From Thermatribacter sp048814795 (GTDB lineage: Bacteria; Atribacterota; Atribacteria; Atribacterales; Thermatribacteraceae): DNA of 64,000 nucleotides. The notes under the pieces are model-generated. The model was given only the letters and a program-made list of their open reading frames with translations, had not been told where the DNA came from and did not search any database. A program made the translations under genes and the position numbers. Where the stretch lies: the NCBI GenBank assembly GCA_048814795.1, contig CP184673.1:558001-622000 (forward strand), given 5' to 3'. Positions 49,686-58,966 of the stretch are shown in pieces (the first letter of the stretch is position 1; every line of letters starts with the position of its first letter).

Positions 49686-51401
49686 ATGCCGAAAAAGGTA
49701 GTCATTATAGGTGGTGTAGCAGCTGGCCCCAAGGTTGCCGCAAAATTGAAAAGGCTGGACCCGGAAGCTGAGGTGGTAATCCTGGAGAAAGGAAAGTTTC
49801 TTTCTTATGCAGGTTGCGGGCTTCCTTATTATATCAGTGGAGATATTAAAGAACAGAAAGAGTTAATGGAAACCCCAGTTGGGGTGATGCGAGATCCCGA
49901 GTATTTCGAAAAGATGAAGGGCGTTAAGGTTTACAATCGCACTGAAGCTTTGCGTATAGACCGCAAGAAGAAAGAAGTGGAAGCCCGTCGTATAGATACC
50001 GGGGAAGTATTTACTCTTGCTTACGATTATCTGGTTCTTGCTACTGGTGCCGAAGTAGCAATTCCCCCCATTAAGGCCGTGGACCTGGAAAACCCGGATA
50101 CCGATTTGAGGCTCCTGGATCTCGGCCATGTTTACACTCTGCACGGTATCGAGGATGCCGAGGCAATCCGCTGGACCATTCGAGAAAAGCTGGCCAAAAA
50201 AGCAGTGGTCATAGGCGGTGGGTTAATTGGGATGGAAATGACTGAAAGCCTGGTAAAAAGCGGGCTGGAGGTTACCATAATCGAAGTTCTTCCCGAGATA
50301 TTGCCCATTCTGGATGAAGATATGGGTATTCTGGTGCGTCGCTATTGCCAGAAAAAAGGCGTTACCGTAAAAGTGGGAGAGCGAGTGGAAAGAATAGAGG
50401 GAGAAAGTGGAACGGTAAAGAGAGTGGTTACCGATAAAGGTTCCTATGAGGCTGATCTGGTCATCCTGGCCACGGGCTTCCGGCCCAACACGGGTTTAGC
50501 TCGCAAAGCGGGTCTTGAAATTGGCCTCAATGGAGGTATAAAAGTAGACCTTTTCCTGCGTACCAGTGATCCTTTTATTTTTGCCTGTGGAGATTGTGTG
50601 GAGGTTGAGAACCTGGTTTGTGGTAAAAGTGCCTATATGCCCATGGGTTCCTTGGCCAACAAACAGGGAAGGGTAGTGGCAATCAACATAGCCGGGGGTT
50701 CGGAGACTTTCCGGGGAGCTGTCAACTCGGTAATCTTTAAGCTCTTTGATTACACTATTGCCCGCTGTGGCCTTGGCGTGCGTCAGGCAAAGGAAATGGG
50801 GTATGAGGTTGAATATGCGCTGGTTCCAGCTCCAGATCGAGCACATTATTTCCCGGGTGCAAAAAGGGTAATCACCAAATTGGTTGTTGACAAACAGAGT
50901 GGTAAACTGCTTGGTGGACAGTTCCTGGGAGAAGGAGAGGTTGCCAAAAGCGTTTATGCGATTGCCACGGCCCTGCATTATGGAGCAACGATTGAAGAGA
51001 TTTCCAATCTCGACGTTCCTTACGCTCCTCCCTATGCTTCGGCAATTGACAATATTTGTGTAGCGGCCAACGTGGTTCGCAATAAGCTTGAGGGCAAGAT
51101 GGTGGGCATTTCACCTCTTGAAGTGGAGCGCAAGAGAAAACGCGGTGAAGATTTTTTGTTTTTGGATGTGCGAACTCCGGCGGAGTATCAGGAAATTCAT
51201 ATTCCGGGCAGCACTCTGATTCCCCTGGGTATGCTGCGTAGTAAGCTTGATACTTTGCCCCGGGATAAGGAAATAATCGTTTTTTGTGCGGTGAGTTTGA
51301 GGGGTTATGAGGCTTCTTTAATCCTCAAGTCGGCTGGTTTTGAGAACGTGAAAGTTATGGATGGCGGCCTGGCCTGCTGGCCTTACGAGGTGGAAAGCTG
51401 A
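49686..51401 (+). CDS. CoA-disulfide reductase/NADH oxidase-like flavoprotein with rhodanese domain
   Basis: 571 residues from ATG 49686. FAD-binding VIIGGVAAGPKVAAKLKR; SYAGCGLPYYISG has the redox Cys of the CoA-disulfide reductase group; AVVIGGGLIGMEMTESL is the NADH site; FACGDCVEVEN is the second FAD motif. Residues 450-571 are a rhodanese domain (FLDVRTPAEYQ, VFCAVSLRGYEA). The active-site loop CAVSLRG has Cys. It reduces CoA disulfide or persulfide and moves sulfur. It may protect CoA thiols or use sulfur as electron sink. Confidence 0.9.
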   Translation: MPKKVVIIGGVAAGPKVAAKLKRLDPEAEVVILEKGKFLSYAGCGLPYYISGDIKEQKELMETPVGVMRDPEYFEKMKGVKVYNRTEALRIDRKKKEVEARRIDTGEVFTLAYDYLVLATGAEVAIPPIKAVDLENPDTDLRLLDLGHVYTLHGIEDAEAIRWTIREKLAKKAVVIGGGLIGMEMTESLVKSGLEVTIIEVLPEILPILDEDMGILVRRYCQKKGVTVKVGERVERIEGESGTVKRVVTDKGSYEADLVILATGFRPNTGLARKAGLEIGLNGGIKVDLFLRTSDPFIFACGDCVEVENLVCGKSAYMPMGSLANKQGRVVAINIAGGSETFRGAVNSVIFKLFDYTIARCGLGVRQAKEMGYEVEYALVPAPDRAHYFPGAKRVITKLVVDKQSGKLLGGQFLGEGEVAKSVYAIATALHYGATIEEISNLDVPYAPPYASAIDNICVAANVVRNKLEGKMVGISPLEVERKRKRGEDFLFLDVRTPAEYQEIHIPGSTLIPLGMLRSKLDTLPRDKEIIVFCAVSLRGYEASLILKSAGFENVKVMDGGLACWPYEVES

Positions 51402-51423
51402 AGCTCAAGAGCATGGTAGAGGT

Positions 51424-52020
51424 ATGAAGCGCCTTATCCAGGGCAGAACGCTCAACGTGCTAATTGTGATGCTTTTTCTGGTGGTTGCCTCTTTAGTGGT
51501 GGTCTTTTTGTTGCGTTCTGGTGGAGGATCGGGTGATGAGTTGGAAGAAGAAACCGAGACCGAGAGAACTGAAGAGGTGACAGAATTTGGAATTAAGCTC
51601 AGGGGGATAGTGATCAGGGACTGGGATGGCGATTTGCTCCAGTGGTTGCTGGAAGCGCCTCAAGCCCAGCTGGACAAGAGCATAACTCGAATGTATTGTG
51701 AGGGAGGAATTCTGGTTTCAGTATTTAATGAAGAGGGTGATTTGCGAAGCAAAATCAGTGCTGGCGAAGTGGAGTTGGATTTGGCAGGAGATGTTTTCAG
51801 CTTCAAAGACCAGGTGGAAGCCGAATCTGCTTCTGGGGATCGTCTTTTTAGTGAAGAGCTGACCTATTACCCGGAAGAGGAAAAAGTGGTTTCTCAGTCC
51901 CTGGTCAGGGTGTTTTTTGACCACAATTCTATTGAAAGCAAAGGCTTGGTGAGTGATATCGATTTTGAGCGCCCGGAATTCCTGGAGGTTGTTTCCGGGC
52001 GCTTTCAGATTGGTAATTAA
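51424..52020 (+). CDS. lptC: LptC-like LPS-export periplasmic protein
   Basis: 198 residues from ATG 51424. One N-terminal helix (about residues 10-33) anchors it; an acidic linker follows. The remaining beta-jellyroll-like part has the LptC pattern: YCEGGILVSVFNEEGDLRSKISAGEVELDLAGDVFSFKDQVEAES and LTYYPEEEKVVSQSLVRVFFDHNSIESKGLVSDIDF. Implies an outer membrane. The end of the frame contains an 11-bp hairpin at 51968-52003, and the stop overlaps the convergent aldo/keto reductase stop. Confidence 0.75.
   Translation: MKRLIQGRTLNVLIVMLFLVVASLVVVFLLRSGGGSGDELEEETETERTEEVTEFGIKLRGIVIRDWDGDLLQWLLEAPQAQLDKSITRMYCEGGILVSVFNEEGDLRSKISAGEVELDLAGDVFSFKDQVEAESASGDRLFSEELTYYPEEEKVVSQSLVRVFFDHNSIESKGLVSDIDFERPEFLEVVSGRFQIGN
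51968..52006 (+). terminator. Hairpin embedded in the end of lptC
   Basis: AGCGCCCGGAA (51968-51978) and TTCCGGGCGCT (51993-52003), then TTCAG. Perfect 11-bp stem inside the coding sequence; only two T follow, so termination would be weak or depend on both strands. Confidence 0.4.
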
Positions 52021-53162
52021 TCCTTTCTTTCAAAAAATTGTTCCACCTTTTTAAGCCAGTCTCTTACAGGTATTTGCTGGGGGCATTTTTCCTCGCAAAC
52101 GCCACACTCAATGCAGTTGCCTGGTCGTTCTTCTTCCTTAAGAAATCCGAAATAGGTTTTTTCCACCTGTTCTCTTTTGTCCTCAAACTGAAAGACCTGG
52201 TTGTAAAGACCAAAGAGCAGGGGAATATTCACTCCCTGGGGGCAGGGTACGCAGTAATGACAGGTGGTGCAGGGGATTGGAGCTTCCTTTTTGAGAATCG
52301 CTCTTACCTCTTCTATAGCCTCCAGTTCTTCCCGGGTAAACATATCTGGATGAGCATTTCGGGCAATTTCGATATTTTCTTTGACCTGTTCCATGGTGCT
52401 CATGCCGCTCAGGACCGTAGTTACCTCTTTTTGGTTCCACAGCCAGAGCAAAGCCCAGGCAGCAGGACTGCGCTGAGGATTAGCCTTTTGCAAACGCTCC
52501 AGAGCGAACCTGGAGAGCTTAACCAGGTTGCCTCCTTTCAGGGGTTCCATGATTACCACTGCCAGTCCTCGGGAATGAGCGTAAAGCAGGCCTTCCCTTC
52601 CTGCCTGAAAGTCCACATCCAGATAGTTGTACTGAATCTGACAAAACACCCAGGGGTAAGCATCAACTATCTTTTTAAAGGTGGGAAGATCATCATGAAA
52701 AGAAAATCCAAGATGGAAGATGTCTCCCTTTGCGATTGCTTTTTCAGCCCAGTCCAGCACCCGATATTTAAGAACCTTTTCCCATCGGTTTTTGTCCAGC
52801 GCATGTATCAGGTAGAAATCGATGTGGTCAGTGTTGAGTCTTTTGAGCTGTTCGGCGAGGTATTTTTCTGGATCTCTTTCAGATTGGACCAGCCAGATAG
52901 GCAGCTTGGTAGCAATTTTGGTTTTTTCCTTGTAACCTTCCTGAAGGGCTTTACCCACCACTATTTCGCTGTTTCCTTTGTGATAGGGGTAGGCGGTATC
53001 CACGTAGTTTACTCCCTGGTCGATGGCGTAACGTATCATAGCAATGGCTTCTTTTTCGTCAATTTTTGACTCATCATTTTTGTCAAGAAGAGGAAGCCGC
53101 ATAGCTCCAAAACCGAGTATAGATACTTCAAAATCAAGTTTTCCAAATTTACGATATTGCAT
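52017..53162 (-). CDS. Aldo/keto reductase with C-terminal [4Fe-4S] ferredoxin-like domain
   Basis: 381 residues from ATG 53162 (AAAGGAGG upstream). The aldo/keto reductase barrel begins YRKFGKLDFEVSILGFGAMRLP. NYVDTAYPYHKGNSE has the catalytic Asp/Tyr, and DFYLIHALDKNR the His. The C-terminal part has CTTCHYC..PCPQGV and CIECGVCEEKCPQQIPV, two Cys sets for iron-sulfur clusters, as in COG1453. Probably reduces an aldehyde or keto-sugar with electrons from NADPH or ferredoxin. The start overlaps the G6PDH end. Confidence 0.92.
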   Translation of the reverse strand: MQYRKFGKLDFEVSILGFGAMRLPLLDKNDESKIDEKEAIAMIRYAIDQGVNYVDTAYPYHKGNSEIVVGKALQEGYKEKTKIATKLPIWLVQSERDPEKYLAEQLKRLNTDHIDFYLIHALDKNRWEKVLKYRVLDWAEKAIAKGDIFHLGFSFHDDLPTFKKIVDAYPWVFCQIQYNYLDVDFQAGREGLLYAHSRGLAVVIMEPLKGGNLVKLSRFALERLQKANPQRSPAAWALLWLWNQKEVTTVLSGMSTMEQVKENIEIARNAHPDMFTREELEAIEEVRAILKKEAPIPCTTCHYCVPCPQGVNIPLLFGLYNQVFQFEDKREQVEKTYFGFLKEEERPGNCIECGVCEEKCPQQIPVRDWLKKVEQFFERKD

Positions 53163-54534
53163 TTCCCATCCTCCTTTCGGCAAGCAGGCTCTCTGAGGTT
53201 AATGTATGGTCTGGATAGAAGAAGAGGGGAGCTGCTTGTTCCTTTAAGATTGTTTTCAGCTGGTCGGTGAGCTTCCAGGCATTTTCAATGAACAGTGAAT
53301 CCGGGAATAACGCCCGGTCGCCATTCAGAATGTCCAGTATGATTTTCTGGTAAGCCTGGGAGGATGCTCCCTTAAAGCTACCTGCGTAACTGAAATTGAG
53401 CCGGGTTTCCATTGCAGAAAGGGTGGTGCCCGGTTTTTTAAGCCTGAGGTGAAGGTCTATCCTTTCTTCAGGCTGAATTTCCATATAAAGGACGTTGGCG
53501 TATTCAAGATGGGAATAAAAAACTACCCTTATAAAAGAGCGCTTTTCAGCCATTTTTTTGCCCGAGGTCAGATAAAAGGGAACTCCTTTCCAGCGGGATG
53601 TGTCGATGAACAGAGGAATCACGAAGAGAGTCTCCGTGGTGGATTCGAGGTATCCAGTTTCTTCCCGGTAGCTTGCGTACTGGCCAAGCTTAATGCTTTG
53701 GGGGGAAGAAAATTGAACTTTTTCAAGTAGTACACTTTTTCGGTGAGCCAGCTCTTCCAGAAAACTGGCACACTCCAGGGGATCGGTTTCACATAGAGGA
53801 GGAACGTCCACAGCGATCAGGGCCAGAAGCTGCAGGAGATGGTTCTGGAAAACGTCCTTGATGGCCCCAATCTGTTCATAGAAGATTTTTCTATCTGCCA
53901 CTCCTTCTCGCTCACAGAGACCAATATGCACTTCTTGCACAAATTCTTTGGAGAGGAGTTTTTCAAGGAACCAGTTTTCAGCTTTGAGGATTATCAGGTT
54001 GAGAACAATTTCTTTCCCAAGATAATGGTCCACGTAAAAAATGTTTTTTTCCAGGAATATTTGCTGCAGGGTTTGTTTGAGCTTTTGAAAGCTGAGTAAG
54101 TTTTCTCCAAAGGGTTTTTCCAGGGCGACCTTAGCATTTTTAAGGCGAGTTTCTGAAAAAGAAGTCCTTATTTTTTGCAAAACAGTTTCGTAAAGAGTGG
54201 GGAGGGTGGACAGGTAAAAGATTACTTCACTGCAGTTAGGTGCAAGATGCTGGTTTAGCTCGACAAAGGTAGAGTTATCTTCGATATCACCCTGGATATA
54301 ATGAAAATTTTTCCACAGCTCCCTTAAAGAATCTCCTGAAGAAATGGGAAGTTCTTTTTCACAGAGAGATTGCAACAAGAATCGCTGGTATTCCTCCTGT
54401 TTTGTAAAACGCCTTCCCAGGGTTATGATTTGAACGTTCTGAAGATTGCCTTTAGCATGCAGGGCGAAAAGGGCAGGAAATATCTTGTTTACGAACAAAT
54501 TTCCTGTTCCTCCAAAGAAGACAAAGGTTTTCAT
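53149..54534 (-). CDS. zwf: Glucose-6-phosphate 1-dehydrogenase
   Basis: 461 residues, near the usual length. The coenzyme turn GGTGNLFVNKIFPALFAL is a divergent form of GATGDL. VDHYLGKEIVLNLI is the substrate-binding motif with the catalytic His region; ALEKPFG precedes it. It oxidises glucose 6-phosphate to 6-phosphogluconolactone. No lactonase or 6-phosphogluconate dehydrogenase gene is adjacent, and the coenzyme turn has Gly-Asn where most enzymes have Gly-Asp, so cofactor preference may differ. Confidence 0.9.
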   Translation of the reverse strand: MKTFVFFGGTGNLFVNKIFPALFALHAKGNLQNVQIITLGRRFTKQEEYQRFLLQSLCEKELPISSGDSLRELWKNFHYIQGDIEDNSTFVELNQHLAPNCSEVIFYLSTLPTLYETVLQKIRTSFSETRLKNAKVALEKPFGENLLSFQKLKQTLQQIFLEKNIFYVDHYLGKEIVLNLIILKAENWFLEKLLSKEFVQEVHIGLCEREGVADRKIFYEQIGAIKDVFQNHLLQLLALIAVDVPPLCETDPLECASFLEELAHRKSVLLEKVQFSSPQSIKLGQYASYREETGYLESTTETLFVIPLFIDTSRWKGVPFYLTSGKKMAEKRSFIRVVFYSHLEYANVLYMEIQPEERIDLHLRLKKPGTTLSAMETRLNFSYAGSFKGASSQAYQKIILDILNGDRALFPDSLFIENAWKLTDQLKTILKEQAAPLFFYPDHTLTSESLLAERRMGNAIS

Positions 54535-55155
54535 TTAAAACCTCCAGAGAATCGCTCTTACCGGTGCCCCGTCGCATCCCTTGATATTAAGTGGAAAAGC
54601 AGATAGAAAATACATCCCACATTCTACTTTGCTCAGGTTAAGTCCTTCGATGATTAAGATGCCTTTGGAAAGCAAGATTTTGTGAGTGGGATGGCCAGGC
54701 TGGTTGCGCTCGATTCCCAGAGAATCAATTCCCACTCCCTTGATTTCCTTTTCCACCAGGAATTGGGCTCCCTCCTGGGTCAGGTAAACGTAATTTTCGC
54801 GTGAGAGGTCCTGAAACGAGTTGTCAGTCTTGATAAGCAGGAAATGGTCTTTGAGAATGCAGGATTGCCAGGGGAGCAGTTCTTCTTTGCCGATTGCCTC
54901 TTTTCCTCTTATTTCAATTAGCAGAGCAGGACCAAAGAAACTTTGCAGGGAAAGTAGATCGATGCTTTCCCCATCTTTGAGCATATGTAGAGGAGCGTCG
55001 ATGTGGGTTCCGGTATGGCTTTCGAAGGTAATCCGGGTTTCATTGGCTCCCTCTTCTATGCTGCGTACTTTTTCAATAATTGCCTTTTTATTGGCTTGCC
55101 CTTTGTAAGAGGGCATGTGGGGCTCGATGGGTAAAGAAATATCGATTATTTCCAA
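54535..55155 (-). CDS. Cyclase/kynurenine formamidase-family hydrolase
   Basis: 206 residues. SHTGTHIDAPLHML is the metal-binding HxGTHxDxPxH motif of the family; IDISLPIEPHMPSYKGQ and GIDSLGIERN are flanking signatures. Members hydrolyse N-formylkynurenine or cyclic amides, or have unknown substrates. The stop is directly next to the G6PDH start, in an operon with an SDR. A lactone or amide ring opening in a sugar-acid route is possible. Confidence 0.87.
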   Translation of the reverse strand: MEIIDISLPIEPHMPSYKGQANKKAIIEKVRSIEEGANETRITFESHTGTHIDAPLHMLKDGESIDLLSLQSFFGPALLIEIRGKEAIGKEELLPWQSCILKDHFLLIKTDNSFQDLSRENYVYLTQEGAQFLVEKEIKGVGIDSLGIERNQPGHPTHKILLSKGILIIEGLNLSKVECGMYFLSAFPLNIKGCDGAPVRAILWRF

Positions 55156-55171
55156 AGTTTTTCCCTCCCTT

Positions 55172-55939
55172 TTATTCTGCGTAAATCATTTTCACGGTCA
55201 TACCGCCGTCTATCACCAGGTTGACTCCAGTAATAAAAGAGGCTTCCTCCGAAGAAAGAAAAAGACAGGCGTAGGCTATATCTTCAGGTTTGCCAACTCT
55301 GCCTGCGGGATGTTGCAGGTGGTCTATATCTCGCAATACCGGTTCTTTTCTGATACTCCGCTTTTTCCAGTTGGAGGTTTCAATCCACCCTGGAGAGATG
55401 GCATTTACTCGAATTCCCCGTGGGGCAAGTGAAATAGCCAGGGCATGGGTTAGAGAAAGTATCCCGCCTTTTGAAGCAGAGTAGGCTTCGGTATTGGGCT
55501 CTGACATGAGCGCCCTTGTGGAAGCGATGTTGATGATACTTGCTCCCCGGGGCATCAGAGGAAGAAGATAGCGGGTTAAAAGATAGACGCTTTGCAAGTT
55601 GGTGGCAATTACTCGATTCCACTCTTCGATGTCCAGCTCTTCAAGTGGTTTCACTACGTTTATTCCTGCATTGTTGATTAGGATATCAACCTGATTCCAG
55701 GCTTCAGCAAGATATTGTGCGCTTTTTCTGATTTCTGTTTCACTGGCCACATCACATGGAAGAGGTAAAAAATTGGGAGCAAGTTTTGAGTATTCTTCTT
55801 GCAGGTCCTCAAGTGCTTCTCGATCTATGTCCCAGGGAGAGACCAGAGCTCCCTGTTCGGCAAAAATCTTGCTTATTGCTCGGCCAATACCCTGAGCTCC
55901 TCCACTGACTACCACTTTTTTACCCGCGGGAGAAAACAT
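55172..55939 (-). CDS. Short-chain dehydrogenase/reductase
   Basis: 255 residues. VVVSGGAQGIGRAIS is the coenzyme turn; NNAGINVV; the catalytic Ser/Tyr/Lys set is IASTRALMSEPNTEAYSASKG; C-terminal GVNLVIDGG. Wide substrate range; sugar or polyol oxidation fits the neighbouring G6PDH and aldo/keto reductase. First gene of this minus-strand operon. It faces the divergent GIY-YIG-like gene across 57 nt. Confidence 0.92.
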   Translation of the reverse strand: MFSPAGKKVVVSGGAQGIGRAISKIFAEQGALVSPWDIDREALEDLQEEYSKLAPNFLPLPCDVASETEIRKSAQYLAEAWNQVDILINNAGINVVKPLEELDIEEWNRVIATNLQSVYLLTRYLLPLMPRGASIINIASTRALMSEPNTEAYSASKGGILSLTHALAISLAPRGIRVNAISPGWIETSNWKKRSIRKEPVLRDIDHLQHPAGRVGKPEDIAYACLFLSSEEASFITGVNLVIDGGMTVKMIYAE

Positions 55940-55996
55940 TTTTGACCTCCATTTGCAATGAAGTTTACAATATAAAGTATAGCGGAGTTACTGCAA

Positions 55997-56530
55997 ATGA
56001 CCAAATTTGGTTTTCCCTGTAGCTACCTTTTGCTGATCTGGGTTGGTAAGGATACGCAAATAAGAGTTGGGGCACTGGGCAAAGTTTCTTTGCCCGAGGG
56101 ATGGTACATTTATGCGGGAAGGGCCAGAAGAGGCATTTATCAGCGAATCAAAAGACACCTCAGGCAAGAGAAAAAGCATTTCTGGCACATTGATTATTTG
56201 CTTGAAGCAGGGGAAGTCCGGGGAATTGCGGTGTTTAAAGGCGAAATTGAATGTGAGCTGGTTCAAGCTCTTTGCAAAGCTGGTGTTTGTTCGCTTCTTA
56301 AGCCAGGTTTGGGTTCTTCTGATTGCCGGTGTAAGGCACATTTTTTAAAGATTGAGGAGCAAGTTGCTTTTTTCTGGTCTGATATAGGAGATTTTCTGAG
56401 GAGGAGAGGTTTACCGGTAGAGAAGGTGGTTATTTGTTTTTCGGAGAATGGTCCTCTAAGGGCGTTTGAAATAGAAGCTCTTGCATCATCCGGGCATTGC
56501 GTACCGCATAGTCCCGGAAACAGTTGTTAA
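55997..56530 (+). CDS. DUF123/GIY-YIG-like nuclease-related protein
   Basis: 177 residues. YLLLIWVGKDTQIRVGALG, WYIYAGRARRGIYQRIKRHLR and HWHIDYLLEAG-type stretch match DUF123, a GIY-YIG-related domain often fused to endonuclease III in archaea. Here the domain occurs without the fusion, with a 55-residue C-terminal tail. The last 101 bp overlap the end of the convergent DUF72 gene. Confidence 0.8.
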   Translation: MTKFGFPCSYLLLIWVGKDTQIRVGALGKVSLPEGWYIYAGRARRGIYQRIKRHLRQEKKHFWHIDYLLEAGEVRGIAVFKGEIECELVQALCKAGVCSLLKPGLGSSDCRCKAHFLKIEEQVAFFWSDIGDFLRRRGLPVEKVVICFSENGPLRAFEIEALASSGHCVPHSPGNSC

Positions 56531-57371
56531 ACATTACAAAAATTCTTTCAGGGTTTGAGCTTTTTGATTTTTCCCGAATAACTCTGCTCCAGGCAGATAA
56601 TTCTTCTTTAGTATAGAGATAATCAAATTTTTCCCATACAGTGGCGTTTTTCTTTTGCCAGCTGGCCCTGTTTCGTCCGTGGAAGCGCACCACAATGGTT
56701 TGGGAGGTGGCCTCAAGCACTGGAGGTACTGTCCAGGGAAGCTGGGGTTCATCTACCGCTACATAACTCATTTGGTTTTCGCGCAAGAAAGAGAAAGTAT
56801 GCAGTGTTTCTTCTTTACTTTTGAACCAGCTTCGGTTGCGAAATTCTATGGCCAGAGGAAACTGGGAGAACCCCTCACGAAGATTCAGAAGGTATTCCAG
56901 GTTTTCCCTGTTTTTGGTAAACCAGGGCGGAAACTGGAAGAGAAGGTAACCCAGTTTTTCCGCTTCGAGCATCGGAAAGAGAAGAGATGAAAAATAATGT
57001 ATAATTTCTTTTTGAAATTCTGGGGAACATTCCTGCCAGAAGACAACATCCTTGTTTTTTAGTTTTTCCGGTAAGGTTTCCTGCAGGCAAAAGGGTAGTA
57101 TTTTCCAGGGTGTCTGGTGAGCGGTAAAAAGGGAAAAAGCTTTGATTCCAAACAAAAAGTCGGGGGGAGTCCGCTCTATCCAGTTCTGGATATGGCGTGG
57201 TGCAGGTAGAGCATAGAAGATGGAATCTATTTCCACAGTGTTGAAATAAGTTGCATAATAACGCAGGCGTTGTTCACTGTTCTTTATTTTTTCAGGATAA
57301 AAACCGCTTTCAAGAAGTGTTTTATCAGTCCAGGAACAGGTGCCGATGAAACACGAGTTTTTGCTAATCAC
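56430..57371 (-). CDS. DUF72-family TIM-barrel protein
   Basis: 313 residues. FIGTCSWTDKTLLESGFYP, RLRYYATYFNTVEIDSIFYALP and PLAIEFRNRSWF are the family's conserved blocks; VVRFHGRNRASW is present near residue 225. Structures show a TIM barrel with an unknown, possibly metal-dependent or DNA-related activity. The gene ends inside the frame of the convergent DUF123 protein. Confidence 0.88.
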   Translation of the reverse strand: MISKNSCFIGTCSWTDKTLLESGFYPEKIKNSEQRLRYYATYFNTVEIDSIFYALPAPRHIQNWIERTPPDFLFGIKAFSLFTAHQTPWKILPFCLQETLPEKLKNKDVVFWQECSPEFQKEIIHYFSSLLFPMLEAEKLGYLLFQFPPWFTKNRENLEYLLNLREGFSQFPLAIEFRNRSWFKSKEETLHTFSFLRENQMSYVAVDEPQLPWTVPPVLEATSQTIVVRFHGRNRASWQKKNATVWEKFDYLYTKEELSAWSRVIREKSKSSNPERIFVMFNNCFRDYAVRNARMMQELLFQTPLEDHSPKNK

Positions 57372-57458
57372 ATTTTAAATTCTAAGGAAACGATTTTTAA
57401 TGTCAACGGGGGTGGGTGGGAAAAAAAGAGGGTTTCGATGGAGCTTTTATTTAAACCT

Positions 57459-58301
57459 TCAAGGAGCTACTGGATTGCCTCTGCTTTTCAATGACCACCA
57501 GGTTACACCACAAATGACCAGTACCCCTCCCAGAAGCGACCACTTACCTGGTGTTTCTCCTATGACCAGAAACACCCATAGTGGGTTGAGTATGGGTTCA
57601 ATTATGGGAATTAGGCATGCTGCAAGAGCGGTAACCATCTGCACTGCTTTCACATAGAGAATGTAGGAAAGACCAATCTGGAAGGTTCCAAGAAGGAGAA
57701 GCGAGGTTACGCTTTTTGCATCCAGCGGGAAGCCTTGAAGCATAAAGGGCAACCCTATGAATGCAGTTAGCAGGTTTCCAAGCAACACCGATTCGAAAGG
57801 TGAGCCATCTTTTTGTAATCGCAAAAATATGGCTAACAGAGCGAAAGCCCAGCCGCTGGCTATGGCTAAAAGGTTCCCTATCAGGTTGCTACCCTCCAGT
57901 TTGTCAAGGAAAAAAAGAAGCATTCCTCCAAACACTATAAGGATGGCCCACCAGTCTTTATGGCTGGTTTTTTCGCTCAAAACAGGACCGGAGAGAAGGG
58001 CTACATAAATAGGGGCGCTGTATTGCAACAGGATGGCCGAAGCGGCAGTGGTTAGCTTGGTGGCAACTACAAAAAGAGCCACCGTTCCTGCATAGCTTAA
58101 TGCTCCGCCAATTTGCGGAAGGCTCCAGGTGAAGTGGGGATGGCGCAAGTAAAGCAGAAATACCACAGAAGCAATGGCACTCCTTGTACCGGCTATGGCC
58201 AGAGGATGCCAGGAGACGGACTTAATGAGCATCCCTCCGCTACTCCACATAAGGGCAGTAATTATAAGTAGAAAAGTGCCTGATTTTGTTTTGATTGGCA
58301 T
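57459..58301 (-). CDS. EamA/DMT-family transporter
   Basis: 280 residues, ten transmembrane helices in two five-helix repeats. ALMWSSGGMLIKSVSWHPLAIAGTRSAIA and a second IPIIEPILNPLWVFLVIGETPGKWSLLGG are the typical ends of the two EamA domains. Likely exports or exchanges amino acids, sugars or metabolites. Single-gene unit on the minus strand. Confidence 0.88.
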   Translation of the reverse strand: MPIKTKSGTFLLIITALMWSSGGMLIKSVSWHPLAIAGTRSAIASVVFLLYLRHPHFTWSLPQIGGALSYAGTVALFVVATKLTTAASAILLQYSAPIYVALLSGPVLSEKTSHKDWWAILIVFGGMLLFFLDKLEGSNLIGNLLAIASGWAFALLAIFLRLQKDGSPFESVLLGNLLTAFIGLPFMLQGFPLDAKSVTSLLLLGTFQIGLSYILYVKAVQMVTALAACLIPIIEPILNPLWVFLVIGETPGKWSLLGGVLVICGVTWWSLKSRGNPVAP

Positions 58302-58360
58302 TGTTTCCCTATTATATCTTTTCCCTGTTTCTGGAGGAAGAAGATACGCAGGGTGTTTAA

Positions 58361-58369
58361 TGTTATAAT
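58361..58369 (+). promoter_or_regulatory. Extended -10 promoter for the TspO gene
   Basis: TGTTATAAT matches the extended -10 consensus. Start near 58376, about 15 nt before ATG 58391, where a GGGGGGAT ribosome site is found. Confidence 0.6.
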
Positions 58370-58390
58370 TTGAAAAAGGGGGGATAGAGC

Positions 58391-58855
58391 ATGCCAGCTT
58401 ATTTAAAATTGATTATTTCTTTGGCTTTGCCACTTCTTGCCGGATTTGCAGGTTCTTTTTTCACTTCTCAGTCACTCGAAGAATGGTATCCAGCGCTGCG
58501 CAAGCCCATTTTTACTCCTCCAGACTGGCTCTTTTTCCCGGTTTGGACCACGCTTTTTGTGTTGATGGGGATTGCCTTTTATATTATTTGGCAAAAAAAC
58601 TTTGTGGGGGGCAAAACAGCGCTGTATCTTTATTTTGCTCAGCTTTTGGTTAATGTGTTCTGGTCTTTGTTGTTCTTTGGATTACGCCGTCCAGAGTGGG
58701 CTTTAATAGACATTTTTATTCTCTGGGTATTGATCTTGTCCTGTATAATTTCCTTTTATCGGACTTCGCACCTTGCTGCTTACCTACTCGTGCCTTATCT
58801 GGGCTGGGTTTCGTTGGCCAGCTTTCTCAATTATTTTATTGTACGCTTGAATTGA
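58391..58855 (+). CDS. tspO: TspO/MBR-family membrane protein
   Basis: 154 residues, five transmembrane helices. GFAGSFFTSQSLEEWYPALRKPIFTPPDWLFFPVWTTLFVLMGIAFY contains the conserved WYxxLxKPxxxPPxWxFxPVW motif, and NVFWSLLFFGLRRPEWALIDI follows. Binds porphyrins and is linked to stress response and tetrapyrrole transport. No haem genes are adjacent. Confidence 0.92.
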   Translation: MPAYLKLIISLALPLLAGFAGSFFTSQSLEEWYPALRKPIFTPPDWLFFPVWTTLFVLMGIAFYIIWQKNFVGGKTALYLYFAQLLVNVFWSLLFFGLRRPEWALIDIFILWVLILSCIISFYRTSHLAAYLLVPYLGWVSLASFLNYFIVRLN

Positions 58856-58966
58856 ATTTATATTCTCTTTTCACAGAATTTTCAAATTCTTTCCCTTGTT
58901 TTGCCCTACCTTCCCTCTATCATGGAATTGGTTTTCGAAAAATCCTGAAAAGGGAGGTAGAGGCAC

